This document shows, piece after piece, positions 59,441-64,000 of a stretch of 64,000 bases of DNA; positions within the stretch are counted from its first letter, which is position 1; each line of letters starts with the position of its first letter. Source of the DNA: Microbacterium hydrocarbonoxydans (GTDB lineage Bacteria; Actinomycetota; Actinomycetes; Actinomycetales; Microbacteriaceae). The translations under genes and the position numbers were made by a program. The stretch covers positions 124,001 through 188,000 of the forward strand of contig NZ_JYJB01000007.1 of NCBI RefSeq assembly GCF_000956475.1, read 5' to 3'. The notes beneath the pieces were generated by a model. The model was not told the origin of the DNA. It made no database searches and was given only the letters and a program-made list of their open reading frames with translations.

Positions 59441-60304
59441 TCAGATCAACCGGCGCAGCGCCTCTTCGAGGGAGATGCCCTGGGCCTCGGCGAGGTCGGC
59501 GAGGCGCGCGTGTTCATCGCCGTTGAGCGTGATGCGCAGTTCGATCGGGTCGTCGGCCGGGTCGTCGTCGAGACCGTCGAAAAGGTCTGACGCCTCGGCC
59601 CACAGCGGCTCGGCGAGCGACGCAGCGGCGGTAGGCGAAGGAGCGGATGCGGCGGCTGCGCCGAGCGCCGGACCGCGCCCGCCCGCGGCGGCCCAGGCCG
59701 CGTCGTCGTCAGGGGAGTCGATCCAGGCGGAGTCGGCGACGCCGGCGGACGAGGTGCTCACCGTCGCGCCGGTCGCGTTCGCGGAGCCGGCGGCCGCGGC
59801 GACCGGCGCGGACGCGGCCACTGTGGCCCCGGCGTCCGTCGCGCGCGTGAAACCCGGACCCCGCCGCGGCTCCTGCTTGGCCTGATACGCCTTGGCGGCG
59901 GCGTTGGCGCGCTGATCGGCGGCCTCGTTGAGCGGGTGGCCCGCATGGCCCTTGACCCAGGAGAACTCGACGTCGCGTCCGCGCATCGCCTCGTCGAGGG
60001 CTTCCATGAGCTCGCGGTTGAGCACAGGGCCGCCGTCGGACTTGCGCCAGCCCTTGCGCTTCCACCCCGGCATCCACTTGGTGATCGAATCGATCACGTA
60101 CTTGCTGTCGCACTCGATCAGCAGTTTCTCATCGATGCCGGCGGTCGCGCGCAGCAGCTCGAGCACCGCCTGCAGCTCACCCTGGTTGTTCGTGCCGTGC
60201 GGAGACCCGCCGGCCGCCCAATTCGCGTCGTCGATGTACCAGGCCCAGCCGTTCGGGCCGGGATTGCCCAGGGCGGAGCCGTCTGCGGCGGCGGTGATCG
60301 TCAT
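59441..60304 (-). CDS. rnhA: ribonuclease HI with long linker and C-terminal RHH-like tail
   Basis: A 287-residue protein. Residues 1-145 are an RNase HI domain with catalytic Asp8 (DGSALGNPGPNG), Glu43 (NNQGELQAV), Asp66 (IECDSKYV) and the late acidic Asp in HPLNEAADQRAN. A low-complexity Ala/Ser/Thr-rich linker (~150-245) follows, then ~40 residues resembling a ribbon-helix-helix (IELRITLNGDEHARLADLAEAQG is the type, quoted here as ITLNGDEHARLADLAEAQG). It removes RNA from RNA:DNA hybrids; the tail may add nucleic-acid binding. ATG 60304 starts exactly at the domain. Confidence 0.93.
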   Translation of the reverse strand: MTITAAADGSALGNPGPNGWAWYIDDANWAAGGSPHGTNNQGELQAVLELLRATAGIDEKLLIECDSKYVIDSITKWMPGWKRKGWRKSDGGPVLNRELMEALDEAMRGRDVEFSWVKGHAGHPLNEAADQRANAAAKAYQAKQEPRRGPGFTRATDAGATVAASAPVAAAAGSANATGATVSTSSAGVADSAWIDSPDDDAAWAAAGGRGPALGAAAASAPSPTAAASLAEPLWAEASDLFDGLDDDPADDPIELRITLNGDEHARLADLAEAQGISLEEALRRLI

Positions 60305-60341
60305 CCCTCCACCGTAGCCGGGGCCGGCGACGGCATCCGCG

Positions 60342-60557
60342 TCACTCCTCGGGCTCGCCGGTCTCCGCATCCTCAGCGGCGGGCGGCGCCGGCGCGACCG
60401 GGAACACCATGGTCGTGTACTGACCCTCGATGCCGAGCGCGAGCGAGTCGACGCTGGGCACCTCGTCGAGCACGTCGGATGCGCTGTGCTCGAGCGGCTC
60501 CGACGGAAGAACCCACTGGTTCTCCTCTTCTTCAGAACGCTGCTGGAAAAGTCCCAT
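60342..60557 (-). CDS. small acidic hypothetical protein
   Basis: A 71-residue, strongly acidic protein (pattern SEEEEN ... ETGEPEE) with little predicted structure and a Pro/Ala-rich C-terminus. ATG 60557 follows AGAGG-like sequence weakly. It lies 37 bases upstream of rnhA on the same strand, so may be the first gene in its transcript. No family recognised. Confidence 0.55.
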   Translation of the reverse strand: MGLFQQRSEEEENQWVLPSEPLEHSASDVLDEVPSVDSLALGIEGQYTTMVFPVAPAPPAAEDAETGEPEE

Positions 60558-60609
60558 GCCCCCATTGTGCGCCGCTCGCGCCATCAGCGGCGCGACTCAT
60601 CGCAACCTG

Positions 60610-60930
60610 TCAGGAGCGAGACGACGCGCGCACGGCGTCGACCAGTTCGCGCCAAGGGCCGTCGAGGGCGCCCTCTGGCAGCTCCTGCTCGCGGCTCACC
60701 GAAGGAGTGCGGACGCGGATGCTCCACACGAACCGGTCTGCGCCCGCGTCGCCCGCGGGCGGCTCGTCCCACGGGCAGGAGTCGATCAGCGCTATCCACT
60801 CACCGGCCTCCTCGCGTGGCGCCTCGACCTTCCAGCGGCGACGGATGCCGGCGATGCCGCCCGTGCGCACCACCGCGATCACGACATCGACGTCGTCGTC
60901 ATCGCGTTCGGGGGGACGGGCCTCGCTCAT
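60610..60930 (-). CDS. emfourin, protealysin inhibitor family protein
   Basis: A 106-residue protein matching the emfourin (protealysin inhibitor) family: DVVIAVVRTGGIAGIRRRW (the typical first beta hairpin), the following RFVWSIRVRT and C-terminal helix GPWRELVDAVRAS. Emfourins are slow-tight inhibitors of M4 peptidases of protealysin type. The gene overlaps the M4 peptidase gene by 32 bases (60899-60930) and follows it, so enzyme and inhibitor are made together, probably to keep the cytoplasm safe before export or to control activity. Confidence 0.9.
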   Translation of the reverse strand: MSEARPPERDDDDVDVVIAVVRTGGIAGIRRRWKVEAPREEAGEWIALIDSCPWDEPPAGDAGADRFVWSIRVRTPSVSREQELPEGALDGPWRELVDAVRASSRS

Positions 60931-61984
60931 CTTCCAAGACTCCCACGGTCGTCCACGCGCGTCGAGCGGCTGCCTCGACGACGGTCGCGTCGGTCTCGCG
61001 GTCGAGGGCGGATGCCGCGGCGATCGTCGCTTCGGCGAACTCCGCGAACGTGGCTGTGCTCGACAAGCCGCCGGTGAGGGCGCGGTACCAGACGGTGCCC
61101 GCGCGCTCCCACGCGTTGCCGCCGAGATCGGTCGCGAACAGGGCGAACGCGCGGTTCGGGATGCCGGAGTTGATGTGCACCCCGCCGTTGTCCTCCGTCG
61201 TGCGGACGAACCCGTCCATGTGATCGGGCTGCGGATCCTTGCCGAGCTCGTCGTCGTCGTACGCGGTTCCCGGGTGCAGCATCGAGCGCAGCGCCTCGCC
61301 CTGAACGGCATCCGTGAAGATCTCCGCCCCGATCAGCCAGCTCGCCTCGGCGGCCGACTGCCCGAGCAGGTACTGCTCGGTCAGTGCTCCGAACACGTCG
61401 GCGATCGATTCGTTCAGTGCGCCGGGCTGCCCCTGGTAGTCGAGATTCGCGGTGTGCTGCACGACGCCGTGCGCGAGCTCGTGCCCGATCACGGTCGTCG
61501 AGGCGGTGAAGCCGGTGAAGACCTCGCCGTCGCCGTCGCCGAACACCATGCGCTCGCCGTCCCAGAAGGCGTTGTCGTAGTCGACGCCGTAGTGCACCGA
61601 GGCGTTGAGGGGGGCGCCGGCATCGTCGAGAGAGTTGCGCTGGAACGCCGAGAGCAGCAGCTCGAACGTCGCCCCCAGCCCATCGAACGCCTGGTTCACC
61701 GCCACGTCTTCGACCGGGTCGTCGTCTTCGGAGCGCACGAGCATCCCGGGGAGCTTCTGCGTGTTCGCGGCGTCGCTGATGGTGCGGTTCGGCGCGTCGG
61801 ACAGCTGGGCGACCAGGTCGCCGTTCTCGTCGATGGACAGGTCGAGACGCGCGCGGAACGGCGGCCGCCCGGCGGTCAGCGTCTGGCGGGCCGCGGCGGC
61901 GGCACCCGGGAATCGGCCGGATTCGGCCAGGCGTGCAAGCAGATAGGAGGGGATGATTCCGGGGGATCCTGCGTGGCTGCTCAT
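60899..61984 (-). CDS. M4 family metallopeptidase (protealysin-like)
   Basis: A 361-residue M4 (thermolysin) peptidase without a signal peptide, as in protealysins. A short propeptide-like N-terminus (PSYLLARLAESG, residues 12-23) precedes the catalytic domain. Zinc motif HELAH at 168-172 and third ligand Glu192 in GALNESIAD are complete; the C-terminal active-site His and Asp regions (DHMDGFVRT, GGVHINSGIPNRAF) are present. Protealysin cleaves actin and OmpX-type proteins in other bacteria; here the natural substrate is unknown. The start ATG 61984 is followed by an overlapped emfourin gene. Confidence 0.93.
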   Translation of the reverse strand: MSSHAGSPGIIPSYLLARLAESGRFPGAAAAARQTLTAGRPPFRARLDLSIDENGDLVAQLSDAPNRTISDAANTQKLPGMLVRSEDDDPVEDVAVNQAFDGLGATFELLLSAFQRNSLDDAGAPLNASVHYGVDYDNAFWDGERMVFGDGDGEVFTGFTASTTVIGHELAHGVVQHTANLDYQGQPGALNESIADVFGALTEQYLLGQSAAEASWLIGAEIFTDAVQGEALRSMLHPGTAYDDDELGKDPQPDHMDGFVRTTEDNGGVHINSGIPNRAFALFATDLGGNAWERAGTVWYRALTGGLSSTATFAEFAEATIAAASALDRETDATVVEAAARRAWTTVGVLEDERGPSPRTR

Positions 61985-62053
61985 GCTTCGACGATACGCC
62001 GGGCCGCCGACGTTCGCCCGAGACATGACCCCGATGCGCGCGGCTCGGTTTGA

Positions 62054-62074
62054 TATTGAGAATCGTTATCAATA
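62054..62074 (+). promoter_or_regulatory. Zur/Fur-type box
   Basis: TATTGA and TCAATA form the outer arms of a 21-base site with the inner part TTGAGAATCGTTATCAA, the AT-rich Fur/Zur consensus. It is 13 bases before the GTG start of the first AztD-like gene and in the gap shared with the M4 peptidase. Zinc or iron limitation is the likely signal. Confidence 0.8.
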
Positions 62075-62086
62075 AAGTGGCATGCT

Positions 62087-63283
<1,197 letters not shown>

Positions 63284-63341
63284 GGGCCTCCCGGGCCGCC
63301 GGAAAAGCATCCAGACACGTCAAAGAGAAAGAGAGAACATC

Positions 63342-64000
63342 ATGTTCCGTCCTGTCCGACATCGCCTCGCCGCCGGTGGCGTCGCCGCGCTCGCTGCTGT
63401 GGCACTGGCCGGCTGCGCGGGCGCTCCGGCATCCGCACCCGCCCCCACCTCCGAATCGCACAGCGAGAGCGGCACCCGAGTGGCCGTCGCCTACGACGGC
63501 GGAGTCGTCGTGCTCGACGGCGAGACCCTCGAGCCGGTGGGCGAGGCCGAGCTCGCGGGCTACCTTCGCGTGAGCACCGCGGGCGACGAGGGCGGCCACG
63601 TGTTCGTCACGACAGACGGCGGCTTCCACCTGCTCGACACCGGCCTCGACTCGGGTGAGGTCGCCTTCACGGGTGAGGTGTTCGACGCCGCGGCACCCGG
63701 GCACGTCACACCGCACGCCGGACGGACCGCGCTGTTCGACGACGCGACCGGAGACGTGCGTGTCTTCGACACCGACGCCGTCGGCACGGGCGAGCTCCCC
63801 GAGTTCGACACCCTCAGGTCCGAGGCCGCCCACCACGGCGTCGCGATCGAGCTCTCCGACGGCACGACCCTGTCGACGATCGGCACCGCCGAGTCACGCA
63901 GCGGCGTGCGGCATCTCGACGCCGACGGCGCCGAGCTCGCGCGCGACGAGACGTGCCCCGGCGTGCACGGCGAGGGTGCGGTGAAGGACGAAGCCGTGGT
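63342..64000 (+). CDS. aztD: AztD-like zinc chaperone lipoprotein (3' end beyond window)
   Basis: The open frame from ATG 63342 runs to the end of the window (219 codons). Lipobox ALAGC, then a propeller domain with DDATGDVRVFDTDAVG, HHGVAIELSDGTTLSTIG and CPGVHGEG, the pattern of AztD periplasmic zinc chaperones. AGAGAAAGAGAGAA-type purine-rich leader serves as ribosome-binding site. It probably passes zinc to an AztC-type ABC binding protein; the transporter genes would lie beyond 64 kb. Confidence 0.82.
   Translation, partial: MFRPVRHRLAAGGVAALAAVALAGCAGAPASAPAPTSESHSESGTRVAVAYDGGVVVLDGETLEPVGEAELAGYLRVSTAGDEGGHVFVTTDGGFHLLDTGLDSGEVAFTGEVFDAAAPGHVTPHAGRTALFDDATGDVRVFDTDAVGTGELPEFDTLRSEAAHHGVAIELSDGTTLSTIGTAESRSGVRHLDADGAELARDETCPGVHGEGAVKDEAV

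Overview
The window looks like chromosome from a high-GC Gram-positive bacterium of the Microbacteriaceae, most likely Microbacterium. The reasons are a GC content visibly around 70%, many GTG starts, strong C/G preference at third codon positions, very frequent 4-base ATGA/GTGA gene overlaps, and an extreme abundance of the octamer CGGATGCC/GGCATCCG, which I associate with that genus. No tRNA, rRNA, CRISPR array, integrase or transposase was recognised. This is placement from gene content and style, not from a database search.

Layout. 0-14.5 kb: the end of an MFS transporter, TetR, a 6-phosphogluconate dehydrogenase, a secreted histidine phosphatase, a LacI/APC permease/amidohydrolase catabolic cluster, a GH13 alpha-glucosidase, a NarL-type two-component system divergent from a membrane protein plus multicopper oxidase pair, and a cupin. 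15-22.5 kb: a secreted phytase-like/GDPD fusion, purL with a tiny overlapping membrane protein gene, an anion/arsenite-type transporter, and a DUF2188/BKACE pair. 22.5-29.9 kb: a methyltransferase, a secreted alpha-amylase with two near-identical starch-binding modules preceded by two LacI-type operator-like sites, membrane proteins, a G5/Excalibur protein, and an SDR/TetR divergent pair.

29.9-35.6 kb is the one clearly accessory stretch: a GIY-YIG/DUF2075 ATPase overlapping a MazG-like pyrophosphatase, a ScoMcrA-head/PD-(D/E)XK nuclease-like protein, a Nudix hydrolase, an orphan HsdR-N-like nuclease domain protein and a one-pass membrane protein. Third-position GC drops across 32.0-34.7 kb. 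I read this as a small defence or nucleotide-policing island and the best candidate for an undescribed system. 35.8-46.3 kb returns to housekeeping: SulP, DUF503, a DUF2520-panC-panD-panB operon, an MFS/HTH pair, an XRE/methionine aminopeptidase pair, and PadR with an ABC1/UbiB kinase whose N-terminus is built from a dispersed repeat.

46.4-64 kb: a sortase-anchored histidine acid phosphatase, two SRPBCC/ArsR modules (one with a predicted leaderless, operator-overlapped start), an SDR/aldo-keto reductase pair, an epimerase-hydrolase fusion under a TetR regulator with a textbook LmrA-type box, an ECF41 sigma factor overlapping a stand-alone copy of its own C-terminal domain and facing a probable target gene, RNase HI, a protealysin/emfourin overlapping pair, and two tandem AztD-like zinc chaperone lipoproteins behind a Zur/Fur-type box. 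Several families of intergenic palindromes recur through the window and are annotated separately.
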